Part shown: piece by piece, positions 12,082 to 23,790 of the stretch | Layout: each line of letters begins with the position of its first letter | Numbering within the stretch: the first letter of the stretch is position 1 | Origin: Triangularia verruculosa | Taxonomy: Eukaryota; Ascomycota; Sordariomycetes; Sordariales; Podosporaceae | Assembly (NCBI GenBank): GCA_033296885.1 | Contig: MU863899.1 | Span: forward strand, 124,001 to 188,000 | DNA length: 64,000 nucleotides | Direction of reading: 5' to 3' | Position numbers and translations under genes: made by a program | Notes under the pieces: model-generated | Seen by the model: the letters and a program-made list of their open reading frames with translations, nothing else | The model's database searches: none | What the model was told of the DNA's origin: nothing

Positions 12082-13844
12082 TCAGTTGGGAGGACCAGGT
12101 GAATAAGGCTTATATCCCGGGTATGCCGCGCTTTGATCCTCGACTACAGAAGTAGTTGGTTGCCTATAGTCGCTCGGCTGCGCTTGTGGAGGACGCCCAT
12201 ATCCACTTTGTTGTTGCTGCTGTGGTGGCCGGCTGTAGCCCGAGCCGAAATCAAATCCTCCCATATCATTGCCCTGTCCTTGAGAATAAGAGGAGTTCAT
12301 CTCGCTGCCGGAATATTGCTGTTGGGGTCCCCGCGAGTCGGACGAAGAGTACTGTCTGTTAGGAGGTGGACGGCCGTATCCTTGCTGGGGACCGGGCGAC
12401 CGCCTGTCTTGGCTGTTGCCATATGCTGGAGCGGGGGCACTATAGCCGCTGGTGCCGTAACCATCCTGAGGTGCTGGAGAGCGTCTTGGGCTCCCATAGC
12501 CAGTGTCATACTCTCCCTGTGGACCAGGCGTTCGTCGCTGGTTGGGCCCGCCGTATCCACTGTCGCCTTGACCGTAGCCTCCTCCATAACCTCCCTGGGG
12601 CCCGGCGGACTGCGTTGCTGAGGTTTGACCGTAGCTGCCACCGTCTAGCTCCTGGGCGCCACCATAGGATTGCTTCGCCGGTGTTTCGTAGCTGTCGTAT
12701 ATATCGCCATAGTTGTCATATCTACCTCCTGTCTGCTGAGGAGTTACGCCTTGCTGCTGACCATAACCTTGATGGCCGTAACCTTGCTGCCCATAGGCAG
12801 TGTTGTCATATCCGGTATTATATCCGCCAGTATTGCCAGGAGACCTGCGCCCCGGGCCCACCCCACCTCCAGCCACACCGTACCCTTGACCCTGCTGTCC
12901 ATAGGCACCGCTGGGCTGGTTATAACTCTGCGCAGTCTGGTTGTATGGGTCGTTGACGGCTGCACCCGGCGGGAAGTATCCGTTAGATTGTGCTCCAACG
13001 CCTGGCGGGCCATATGGGCTTCTGTTCCCTGGGTTTGGGCTTGTCGACCCACGCCCAGGTATCGCACCTGACGCTGCGACTCCATTCAACATTGTCGGGC
13101 TTTGCGCATTTGGTCCGTTGGCTTCCGGCTTCTTCAGCTGGTTCATCTCGACGGCCTCCTTCTCTTCCTCCAACACGATCTTCTTGCTTTCCGCACCCTC
13201 CCAGCTCGGCATTTCGGGAAGCGCATCTTCGTTTCCGGGTTTATTTTTGCTGACGTCAAACTCGGCATACTGAGGATAGGCCGGTGATTTGGTTGTTACA
13301 CCTGTGGAGGCAGCATAACCACCACCCATGGGACCGGCATCGAAAGCAGGCGGGGCAGTAGGACGACCGTCATATCCGTGGTGCATGGGTTCCTGTGACT
13401 TGTAACCCTGGTTTGGCGGAATGTACGGCTCATCAAGATACTTGTTTCCATTTCCCCTCGGAGGGTCACAGCACCCGCAGCAGTTACCGCAGCACTGGAG
13501 GCATTTGAAGCATGAGCAGCAGCACGATTTGGCGCAGCACGCACACCGAATGATGCACCATATCACTGAAAAGATAATGATACCCCCGAGAATCATAAGC
13601 CCAATTGCTGGCCATCTAAGGAGCAGTGTATCAGCAGCATACTCATCACCGTGTAGCGGAGGAGAATAACCTACTTGCAATATGCTTGCGCCATGCAGTT
13701 GTCCCAACTGGAAAACGCCGTCCGGACATCTCCGATTTGTCCCTCCAGGTTTCGCCGCAGAAGAGCAGGATGAATCGCCCGAGCCAACAAATCTAAGAGC
13801 TCCTCTCCTACACTCCTCCTCATGGCTACATCTATGGCAGGCAT
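12082..13844 (-). CDS. fibroin-3-like Cys-rich single-pass membrane protein with Gly/Tyr/Gln-rich tail
   Basis: Exons 13844-13675 and 13615-12082 around a 59-nt intron (13616-13674); 567 aa. Splicing joins ...AQAYC to KWPAIGLMILGGIII. Residues 1-57 are a short N-terminal region, followed by one membrane helix (~58-77). Next comes a dense cysteine stretch (CCAKSCCCSCFKCLQCC, then CCGCC), probably palmitoylated just inside the membrane. The rest is a Pro/Gly/Tyr/Gln-rich low-complexity tail of over 400 residues with many YGQ/GYG and SPGP-type repeats, a prion-like composition. Filamentous ascomycetes encode similar proteins annotated as fibroin-3 related; their role is unclear, and a plasma-membrane or cell-wall scaffold is a guess. 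The start was chosen because MPAIDVAMRRSVGEELL runs in frame into the conserved segment, whereas the longer open frame upstream is out of phase with it. Confidence 0.85.
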
Positions 13845-16042
13845 CTTGCCTTATCAAGGGTGAAACCTGCCCTTTCGTTTGTGCGAAAACAAAGGGCCCC
13901 ACTGATCGTGTTAAGGGCCCCTTCGAGAAGAGCACACGGTATCGAATGAAGTCGGGTAACGTAAGTAAATTGTCGATAGTATTTGCTTCGCAGTAAATAA
14001 TGAGCGCTACAACACCATTGTGCGGTTGGTTGTCACCCGTGTATGATCGTCTTGGATATTCTGTGCGTAATTCCGTTTGGCTCCCGGTTCCCTCTCAGTG
14101 ATACAAACGAGTCGCAGTCGAATGATGTGCTGCGTGTTGAACCTGGTAGTCGGTTTTCTGGTAACAGTGAATGCAGTCGTGGCTGAGGCAAATGTTGAAA
14201 ATGAAGGCTGGTCGTGATAACGCGATCGAGGCAAAAAATCATCAACGGCCTCAATTGGCAAAGCAGCGATGGGGGGCGGCGATGCGATGCGATGTCGGTA
14301 ACTGACTAGTCATAAAAAAGAGTGGACTTGGGGAAACAAACGCGGACTATGCAGAAAGAGAGCGGAAGGGCAAAATGGTGAAAGACGACCTGGAAAGACA
14401 GGACGAACAGTGTCCAAAGGAGTGGTTCTGCTTCGTCTCACTTCAGGGAGACGTGAAACCAGATGGGACGCTGTCAGCCCTTTGGCTCAGGAGAAGGCAG
14501 GACCAGGAGGAGGTTTCCCGTTGGAGAAAAGAAAAAGTGCCCTGGGCGAAATCCCACGAGCGCATTGGCCCGCGCCCCTCGTTCATCTGGCGCCGGCATG
14601 CTGCAGGTACGGGTGGGGCCTTGATCCCTGCGGCCGACGGGGGGGTCAAAGAGGGTCCAATCGTCGCTGGATTCGCAGTCCTTCCTCTTGCACTTCTTCA
14701 GCAGGCTGGCGGTTTGGTTTTTATGCGCTTAAAGCCTTTGTTTCTTCGTTACTTTCTTACATACTTTCTTGATTTCTATTTCCTTTTCACAAACTCGAGG
14801 CTGAGTTACGACACTCACTTCGAAGAGATTCCCAGCCAAGGCGGGGTGTGCACTCCGACTGCCGGCTCAATCTCACCTCCCTCAACCCCTGTTATTTTCG
14901 TCTGCCTTGGGTGCCTGCAACACCATCAACAAAGCGGGATCGTCAAAACGAGCTTCCGTTGTTCCGCCCCCAGTCTTATGTAAACCTAGCTACTCGGGAC
15001 ATGTCGCCGTAGGAAATACTCCTCTCGCCTGTCACTCTCAAGAGAGAAACGCGCGGGCAGGCTACCGGCGCATACTATTTTATACACGTATTCATTGATT
15101 GCGTATACCTCCACGACCGTCGTCAGCCAATACCGTAAACCTCATCCCATCTCACTGCGAAGGTTTATCGTATACCCCAGGGTCGCATCGTTCAACATAA
15201 CCCCCCGTCGAAACCTCCGCCGCAGTGATCGCAATATGAAACGCGAATATCTTCCAAGAGGCCACCGCTCATCTTGAAAATCACCACTCATACCAGCAAC
15301 TACCCCGAATGCCGCTCACCTGCTCACCATGTGGTTCTTTAGAAGCCCGACGCTATGAGATGAGACGTCTGAAAAAAGGATGAACCAACCTAATCTCACA
15401 TCAGATAGCAGATACAAAGCCGACCCGTCTAAAGGCCAGTCCAGTATTCTGCGGAAGCATTGCAAGATAAATGGGCCGTTACCACAAGCCCAGCCGACCT
15501 GTTCAAAAGCCTTTTTTGACGCCAAAACTCGACGGAAGACAATGCCGGCTACTCAATCTCAATCCCGCTGCCGCCCTATATCTTGTTCCATGGATAGTCC
15601 ATAAGTTAGTCCCTTCACTCACTCACATCAAGCTCTTGGAGGGTCAGGCCTGTCTGAAAACGCGACTCAGTCTCTGCCCCTCAATTGCCGTCTGAGCTGA
15701 ATCGGAATCAAGCAGCACAATGATATCATACACTAGTCAATTTTTCCGATAAGATATGGTATATGTATCGATCAAATTCATGCATTAAACGATGCCCATG
15801 GTAAAGAGCATGCAACTTATCCAAAAGCGAAAACCCTTGCTATCACGAACATGCATAGCATGAAGGTATATCCAATCTTCCCTATCTTCCCCACTCTCTC
15901 TTTGTCGTGAACGCAAAACCCTTCGTTTCAAAAAAAGATAGGAATGCTCATTACGACACGTCCCTTGCCCAAAACATCCTGAACGCCATGACCCAGAAAT
16001 TCATCCCTTTCTTCATCCCTCAACATCTAGCCTCGTGACTCT
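13845..16042. other. 2.2-kb region with no supported gene
   Basis: It lies upstream of the fibroin-3-like gene and downstream of the RCR gene. A short GCGAT pentamer repeat occurs near 14278-14294. A pyrimidine-rich T-tract stretch near 14735-14790 could be leader or promoter sequence. I see no conserved protein in any frame. Confidence 0.45.
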
Positions 16043-16665
16043 TTATGGCTTTGTAGCAACATTGGGCGGGGGCCCGGGAGGAGGGGCATAGTCGGCGTCG
16101 CCTCCGCGGTGATAGGCGTGCTCGGGTTGCTGAAGCTGAATGCCCTCTTGCTGGTTGCCGTAGGGGCCAGGAGTGCCATATTGACTGCTACCGACATGAG
16201 GGTTTCCGTAGTAACCGTCGTTCCCGTTGAACTTGTATCCGCCGGGAGGAGCAGGGTTCTGATCTTGAGCGGAATACTGGGGGGGAGGTGGGTAGTACTG
16301 TGGTGCGGGCGCCATCCAGCCGGTTCCGTAGAGTGGGCGGGCGCCTTGCTTTCTTCTGCGACGGGAGTTACGGCTAATAGCGACATGTTAGTGATATGTT
16401 TGCGACAACATACTAGGGAGCAGGGACACATACAAGAGCAGCGCGAATACCAGAAGAACGAAGAGGACCGCGATGCCGGCAAAGACCCATCTTCCCCACC
16501 AATTCCAGCCGTTGTAGCGGTAGCAGCGACCGTCGCCGCCGTAATAATATCCCGAAGCGCAGCTAGAGAGGGTGGTTAGCAAGGATGCAGATGATTTGCG
16601 CGGGGTGGATGCGATCCAACTCACTTTTGGCGCTTCTCCAGTTGGTCGGAGACAAGCGGGGCCAT
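16043..16665 (-). CDS. RCR-family protein (chitin synthesis regulation / Congo red resistance)
   Basis: Exons 16665-16625, 16562-16434 and 16373-16043; 166 aa. The 41-nt first exon encodes MAPLVSDQLEKRQ. Both introns have standard signals (GTGAGT...CTCTAG and GTATGT...TATTAG with CTAAC branch sites). Residues ~14-34 are a small Cys/Tyr/Trp-rich luminal segment (CASGYYYGGDGRCYRY, then WNWWGRW). One membrane helix follows (~36-56), then a basic RRRRK stretch and a Pro/Tyr/Gly-rich cytoplasmic tail with PPPP and QYS motifs. This is the architecture of the RCR family, type-I ER/endosomal membrane proteins that tune cell-wall chitin and trafficking of plasma-membrane proteins in yeast. PY-like tail motifs would fit ubiquitin-ligase binding, which is inference. 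It is divergent from RPS16, with 1.26 kb between the starts. Confidence 0.85.
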
Positions 16666-17924
16666 TGTGGCTATCGTATAACACTTATTCAATCCAATCG
16701 ACGATGTTATTGTGTATGTTGGGATGAGATAAATCGAATAGTATCCAAAAATCTGCAAAGTAACTGCTGCGTGTGGTGGTGATGCCGGTGGTGCTGAATG
16801 ACGATGTGTTCTAGGTTTTTGTTGGCAGAGGGGTGGCGGGAATAGATGAACAAAGAAGACAGGCACACGTTGACAGTGAGTGACGTGCTGCCCAATCCAA
16901 AGTTTCAGCCCTTGGTGGATCCCTGACAACGGAGGATGAAGCAGAAAGCAGACTTCTGAAGAAAAGGTGCGGGAGCAGATGATCCCGCTGCGCCTCCTTG
17001 AAATCAAGCAAGAACGGAAAGCCGCACCGTGGGACTTTCTCGGCACACGTTGATAATCAGACTGATAACGTGGCCCCGAGGTGGCTGAGGTCCAATGGGA
17101 TTCCGTTTGCTCTCATGACTTGCCCAATGAGGTCAATGGAGGCAGCCTGCCAAGCTAAGTCCAAGGTCTTGGGTGACGACCACAATGCGCCATGCTCGGG
17201 CGCTTTATTGGGGGAAAGGCATTCCACCTCTTGCCCGAAACTGCACGCATCGTCCAAATCACACTGATGAGGATATTCCAAATGCCTTCACTGATGACCG
17301 AGGAACTAAAACAGCCTGGATGGATCAGTGGCTCAGCAGCGTTGCGCTCGGTGTGATATCAACATACGACCTCAATACGCTCCGGTACGCTTGATTAGCA
17401 TCGCCTTTGACGCTTAGATCGGAACGATTGTCCAAGGTTGCTGACCGAATCGTCATCCCTTGGGACAACAAGCACAACAATCCAAATAAACATATTCTGT
17501 ATTCAAGGCGCATTGGTCAATCATAACATTCACGGCATATTTATGGCGTCTGTTTGTACTACCATGTCATACCAAAGACTACGGATGACGTCTCTCTTGT
17601 CCGGAGAGAGTGGGGTACATCATGGAGGACGGCATGGCTGGGGCCACCGGAAGTGTGACCGGGAAAAGTGGGCTTCAAGTGAATTCGGTGCCGGCGCTTC
17701 GGCAGGATGGGTCCAAAATCCGGAGCGGGTCAGAGCTTTCCACACCAGCCACAGTCTGTCAAAAAGAGCCACATCGAAGCCACGTGACTGGCTGGGCGCA
17801 GGTGCGCTAGCCCCATCCATTTCCCCCTCCACACACAAATTTCGACAAGCTGAAGCCGAAAAATCACAGCCTGCTGAGCCTGCCCGAACTAACAACAGGA
17901 AGTCATTCTTGCCAGCAACTCAAA
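16666..17924. promoter_or_regulatory. divergent promoter region between RCR and RPS16
   Basis: This 1.26-kb stretch separates two divergent start codons, so it must carry both promoters and leaders. I found no clear TATA box or named operator and no convincing open frame. Confidence 0.45.
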
Positions 17925-18599
17925 ATGGCGAACGAAAAGAAGGCCGTCCAGGTGTTTGGCAAGAAGAAGAATGCCACAGGTATGCGAATTTTTGATTGCC
18001 TCACTAAACCAGTCGAAATCGGTTCCCGAGGGCAGAGTCGCTAACCATCGCCATCGTTGCAGCCGTCGCTCGCGCTGTGGAGGGCCGTGGCCTCATCAAG
18101 GTCAACGGCAAGCCTCTGAAGCTCTTCGCCCCCGAGATCCTCCGGGCTAAGCTTTACGAGCCCATCCTCATCCTCGGCACCGAGAACTTCGCCGCCATCG
18201 ATATCAGAATCAAGGTCGCTGGTGGTGGTCACACTTCGCAGGTCTACGCTGTGCGCCAGGCTGTATGTTATCACCTCGCAATAATTCGCAGAATAGGAAC
18301 AAGGAACAAATTGCTAACAATTGGAAAACAGATTGCCAAGGCTGTTGTACGTACCGCCCCGAAGCATCGAATCGACGAGCGAAACCCGAAGACCGTATCC
18401 GGAACATGATTTGACTGACATTTACACTTTCCAGGTCGCTTACTACGCCAAGTACATCGATGAGCACACCAAGAACGTCCTGAAGAGCTCCCTCATCCAG
18501 TTCGACCGCAGCCTCCTCGTCGCCGATCCCCGTCGGTGCGAGCCCAAGAAGTTCGGTGGTAAGGGTGCCCGCTCCAGATTCCAGAAGTCTTACCGTTAA
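17925..18599 (+). CDS. rps16: 40S ribosomal protein S16 (uS9)
   Basis: Exons 17925-17979, 18063-18262, 18332-18346 and 18435-18599; 144 aa, the usual length. The protein starts [19 protein letters not shown] and ends [18 protein letters not shown] then RFQKSYR, the basic C-terminal tail that in uS9 reaches the decoding-site t[15 protein letters not shown] and the [15 protein letters not shown] segment are uS9 hallmarks. Exon 3 is only 15 nt (IAKAV) and is needed to make the conserved RQAIAKAVVAYYAKY. The introns carry GTATGC, GTATGT and GTACGT donors. Early introns near the ATG are typical of fungal ribosomal protein genes. Confidence 0.97.
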
Positions 18600-20632
18600 A
18601 GCGGTGGTTCGTTTGGTCATTTGGGGAAGCGGAGGATTTGGGTGGACACGGACGGCGTTCGGCATTGCATTGGGCAGAATACGAGTCGATATTCGGCCTC
18701 TTACCGAAGAGATGGCCTGCCGAGGGACTGCCACGCTTATGTTTGGTGGTTGTTTCCCCCGGCCGAGATAGGAATCAGACTCGGAGTCTTCTTGTTGTTG
18801 ACCCACCTTTACGATACCTTTACGACGGGAGTCTGTTTTTGTGGAATCAATTGTGAACTCAGGCACCGTTTTTTTTATGATGTTCAGCGACGAAAAAAGG
18901 GAGGGGAGTTCGGGTTTAGAGGCAGCTCAAATGATCGTTGGTTTTTCCCAAAAAGAAAACCGAGGGTCCCCAATGCTATCCGTGTTCACCAACTTCACAT
19001 TGATCTGTTCCGAGGCGCATTTGAGAAGGGAGCGGGAGGGAGAAGTCTCAAGCCAATGTGAGAGCGTAGGCGTAATCTGGGAACGCTGACCAGCTTGGAG
19101 ACTCGAGGGCAGAACACCAAATCCAAGACCAAGACCAAACACGCACTCCAGAGTTGGGCCATGCTTTTCTTGTCGACAAATGCAGTGACGTCTGCCCAGT
19201 ATCCCCCACAAAAAGGCGTACAACCCATCCATCAACCCATCCATCTCCATTCCTTTCGCAATTCTCCCAGGGTCAAAGCTGTGGCCAATATCTTATACCA
19301 CTTGACTCAAACACCCAGACTAGGAATTACACAAAACAAAAGCCAGCAACGAGATGCATAAAACACAACAACACCAAGTGATAAGACACCAATGTACCCA
19401 GACCCCTTTTCTCTCTCTTTCTCAAGAAGCGAGAAACCCGCGAGGGTGGTCACCTCGCTCAACATATAATCTCGGCACATCCCCACCCCCTCAATACACT
19501 CACTCGCTCACTTATTATCTGTTCGCCAAAGATAAAAACAAAAATAAACTCCCATGATCAAAAGACGCGGAAACAAGCGCCCGCGCGCCCGCGCCCGCAG
19601 AAACAACCAAAACCCATTCGTCCATCCAATGTCTCGAGTCCCATCCAGAGAAAGGTGTGTGAAAGTGCGTCTGTGTGTGAAAGTGGTGTCTTCCCGCTTC
19701 CAGCCAATCACGCATTCCCACGTCAATAGGGTCCCTCCCCCTCCTCCCCTCCCTCCAAGGAGAAAAAAAAAGACCCATTAAACATTGACCAACTTTCTCT
19801 CTCTCTCTCTCTCTTGTTTCTCTACATAACAAGAGGACTGGAAGCGTATTTGTTTTTAAATCGTCCGATCCTTCTTTCTCTCTTTACTCCGCCGGTTCCT
19901 TTCCCCCTCCAAGGCTATCCCTCCCCTCTCACTCCTAAGCGCCCTCCCCTGGTCTCGATTTCCTCTCCTACCCTACAGACACACACCGCGCGCGCGCGCC
20001 CCTCGTCACACATGCTATTGCTTGGCATCGACTCCCTCTCTTCCCAGACGAAATTTGGATGCGCGTAAAGCACTACTCTGGTTACAGCACGAGGAACAGC
20101 GATCAGCTTGCTTGCCATGGTCATCATCATACGTCGTCAAAGATTAGTTGTGGTGGTAGTTCCGAAGGCAGCAACGCAACCAAAAAGACAAGACACAAAG
20201 ATACACAAACTATCCAGTACACCGAGGCTTCGCGCCAGATCCCTCTTCCCCAAAGTGCGCACATGTTTCCAGAAAAAAGAAGAAAACGCCCTTGCCCGCT
20301 AATATCCGGCATCCCACTGCTCCAAGAAAGTGACAGGCGCTACTTTCAGATATTGCTAATCATGATCCCTAGCCTTGCGGCTCCTGTCTGAACCCAGCCG
20401 CGCGCTGGGTAATGCGTCGCATATCACAAAACGAAATCATTTCTTGCTGCGAGAGTGCGAGCGTCAGTTCTGGGAGTCGGTGGTCGCCGCCCATATGAAA
20501 CTTTCCCTCTCAGATACAGGCGAACGTGACGAAACGAGCGCCCCATCAAGCCCGTGCAGCACACAAGCCAACTGGATCCAACCTCGCCAGATGCCCTGGG
20601 TGACAAAGGGCACATGTCAGAAATGAGATGGC
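18600..20632. other. 2.0-kb convergent region with no supported gene
   Basis: It lies between the 3' ends of RPS16 and ARL8. Simple repeats include a (CT)n run near 19794-19814 and a GC-alternating run near 19988-19999. The span 19700-20000 is pyrimidine-rich on the plus strand. Open frames lack recognisable domains. Part of it may be a further 3' exon of ARL8, discussed in that entry. Confidence 0.45.
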
Positions 20633-21468
20633 TCACCTGTTGGCAAACTTCATGAGCCATTGAAGCACCGCCTCCAGATTGGTCTCCTCCTTTGCTGAGA
20701 TACCATAGCACGACACCTCGCGATGCGCAATGTTTTTGAGGTCCATGGCGTCGATAAGCTCATCTACTGTGAGCTTGTTGGGAAGGTCAGACTTGTTCCC
20801 AAGCACGAGCAATGGAATACCGTCGAGGCTTGGTTGGCTCATCAACGAATGGAGCTCCTCGCGGGCCATGGGAAGCACATCAACATCCGCAATATCGACG
20901 ATGAAGACGATAGCGTTGACGTTTCGGCAATATCGCTCCCACATTGGACGGAAGCGGGGTTGCCCACCCAAGTCCCAGCACTTGAGCGTCACATGCCCTC
21001 GCTGCAATCGCTTCATATTAAAGCCCACCGTCGGTATCGAGCTGCGGGATATGGTCAGCAGGAAGAAAATTGAAGGGGTGGGCACAAGATGTCGCATCGA
21101 ACTGAAGGAGGGGTTAAAGGTTGCTGATGGAGCCATAACTTACTCTATGGCAAACTCTCCGCCCTGCCCTCAAGCATATGAATCAGTATCAGAATCCCAT
21201 GAGGTAGGTCTCGATCGTCACTTACCGATAACACCCGGAGTAGAGATGTTTTGCCCGCATTCTGCAGCCCGATCATGGTAACGTCCATTTCGGTGGCCCT
21301 GGGGAGCTTCATTAGCTCTGGTTCTTCATGATATGTCGGCGCCATCGTCGATGAGCCTGGAGACGGGTGAGCCCCGCAGCAGCTCGGGGGCGCGGGATGC
21401 ATAAGATGCAAAGCTTACCAGAAGGTCCGTAGCAGCCAGTCGTACACTCGCTTGAATAACCCCGCCAT
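20633..21468 (-). CDS. arl8: ARL8-type small GTPase (ADP-ribosylation factor-like 8)
   Basis: Exons 21468-21419, 21298-21226, 21163-21144 and 21041-20633; 183 aa. It starts MAGLFKRVYDWLLRTFW, the amphipathic N-terminal helix of Arl8, which inserts in lysosomal/vacuolar membranes. G motifs are GLQNAGKTS (P-loop, ~26-34), PTVGFNM (switch I), WDLGGQPRFRPMWERY (switch II) and NKSD (~130). Exon 3 is a 20-nt microexon that supplies GGEFAI. The introns are 120, 62 and 102 nt. The stop at 20633 lies within an AG/GTGAGC sequence that is also a good splice donor. An alternative acceptor at about 20451 (CTGAC branch, CTCGCAG) would replace the terminal Arg with SKK. Arl8 regulates lysosome positioning through kinesin in animals; in hyphae a role in vacuole or endosome transport is inferred. 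Confidence 0.93.
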
Positions 21469-23361
21469 GATTCGTCAACGATGCCACGAGGTCCAAGTGG
21501 GAAAATAGGTGGTGATCTCCAAGGCAAAGCCAAAATCGAGCAAGTGGACCTTGACCTTGACGTAGCGGTTTTAGCTGGTGGGCAAGACCGTTTTGTAGAT
21601 TGTAGGAGAGGCCGGAGGTTGACTGGACTTGTTTTAAGTAGGCTGCTGGGCTCAGAGAGGCCCCTGGCGGTGCAAAATTAGGAAGATAATGTCTCGTATG
21701 ACCTGAGTCCGTAGAGTTGTGGTAATTTCTCAGCAGATGGGAAGCCGAATGAATTCCTTTTTGTGATCGGTGAGAAGCCAGACGCGGGGTGCGGGTGAGC
21801 GATCAGGTCGGCCCACACAAGGCACTGGAAGAGATGGCACCGGGGAACACCAAATATGGGTAACGGTAGTGCAGTCACCCCCAAGCTGTGGTCCGTGCCT
21901 TTTGTGCAGTGTGAAGACTTGATGATGGTGCCCGGTAATGTCGAACAAGACAGCGGCTATGATCAGGGTTTCATTCGTTTGCGCCTTCTGGGGGCGGAGC
22001 GGCAGCAGCAGCAGCTGGGACGACGAGGACAAGAGGCAGAGGGAAGACGTCGGCAGGACGAGACGATCGTCTGTGATCAATGGGCAAAAGCGGCGGCTCA
22101 GATCGACCGGGTTGCAGGAAGGTGTCAGTGCTGCACCGAGCCCTCAAAAGTCTGGGGGGCGGCCAAGCGGCGGCAGCGAGCGGTTGCGCGGGGGACAGAA
22201 AGGGCACACGGCCGGCAGAGTGCAGCAGGGGGCTGCCGTCAAGGGTCAGGATGAGTGTGCTAATAGAAAACTTCCTATCCAAGCGTGGTATCGGCGAGCA
22301 TGAGACAAAGAAGATGAAGGACGGAGGTTTGGTTGCAAGAAGAAAACCGCAAATCTGATGGATGGATGTGCACCTGGCAGAGCTCACCTCCTACCTAACC
22401 CCCCAGAGGCTGCGACTGCCCCGCGACCGCAACGGGGGTGTGCATCTCTGCTCCATCCAACCTAAACCTTAATTACCTCCGGCCGCACCTGATGGAAGTC
22501 GTGATCAAGACACAATAACCTACCTACCTTTTAAGCCCTGTTGGTCACCATCGACATATCCAAGCCACCAACTACTCCACTTTCTGTAGGCATTAACTAC
22601 AGCAACCTTCGTTTATATCTCGAAGATGACATTAAAATAACGCTGTCCGAATGACTGGAGATTCTTGCTCTGGGACGCTGCAGACGGATGGCGTTTTTAC
22701 ACCACTTACATGAAAGCAGGGGTTTGTTTGTACGAGTCTTCATGCTCCTTTGACAGCTGCAGATGTAGGTGCTCGCTGACCTTGAAAGACCTAAACAGGG
22801 CTCTCGATGTGTGCCTTGAGATCTCAAGATGGATGTTGGTTGCCAACAGGAGGAACGTTACGGTGGCTTCCCACTGTGTGCCGTATACCACATGAGCATT
22901 TACACACGACTACACGGTTTGTGTATAGTACCTATGTATGCATATCCGGACGTGGGTACTATCTGAGAACAACACAAATGCTTCAAGCAGTTCAGAAGGC
23001 CATCGGTGATTGGACCGTCAATAAGCTTCCAGGTTTTCCCATGCCGAGAAAGTCCAATGGCGGCAGCAAATTACAACGCTACACCAACGATGCAAACTGA
23101 TACATGATGGACTATGGAAGGTATTTCGGGTATTTTGACAAGGAGAGCTGTCCTAAGACTGCCTGGCGCAAATACACCTCCACAACCAAAACTGCAGCAT
23201 CTGGGCCAAAAAACCGTCATAGGACTCGCCAATCACTCGAGACAGGCAGGCAGCCGGCATGACAGACGGGCCAATGCAGTAGCCTGGCAAACAGCATTCG
23301 TCTCCAATAGGTCCGTGGCCTTTTCCCTACTCTGTAGAAACGGCTGTTGTTGAGCCTCCCA
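21469..23361. other. 1.9-kb region with no supported gene
   Basis: It lies upstream of ARL8 and should contain its promoter and leader. The 21.95-22.25 kb stretch is GC-rich with CAG-like triplets. Open frames on both strands there overlap each other and match no family I know. Confidence 0.45.
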
Positions 23362-23790
23362 TCAATCCTCGCCACTTGGAAGCGACGACTCATACCTGAT
23401 CTGCCACAATGACACCAGGCGGATCACCTCGTTCACGAGCTGTAGGTGATGGATCGCATCCCCGTGACCCGTGAGACCTGATCTCGTCCTTCCCCAAATA
23501 CAGGATCTCCGAGTCTTCGACGACGTCGAGCTCTCCCACCCGTTGATCACGTTGTACTGCCGCTGCTTCCCAGGCCTGGCATACTCGGCGCTCCAAATTC
23601 ATATGCCAGTTGCTTCGCCATGTGATTCTGGCCCTTTGGCCTGCACGATCCCCGGATGCTTGATACCGGAACACACATGCAAGGCCCTCTCTACCGTCCC
23701 ACAGTTCCATGACCTTCAGCTTCGGCATTCGTAGCGCCACGCGAGTGATGTCAACCTCGTCAAAGCCCATTCGGACTAGCAGACCCGGAA
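23362..23790 (-). pseudogene. frameshifted relic of an F-box-associated (DUF6546-like) protein
   Basis: Reading from 23790 downwards, one frame encodes ITRVALRMPKLKVMELWDGR, then GLACVFRYQA, ITWRSNW and QAWEAAA, down to KDEIRSHG. The next frame continues DAIHHLQLVNEVIRLVSLWQ and stops at 23362. The two frames rejoin exactly if one copy of a 7-bp tandem duplication (CCCGTGA twice, 23461-23474 on the plus strand) is ignored. The order matches the C-terminal part of a Sordariomycete F-box-associated family that I recall as DUF6546. No plausible N-terminal half or F-box lies upstream, so this looks like a truncated and broken copy. An unusual intron or a sequencing error at the repeat is less likely but possible. 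Confidence 0.5.
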
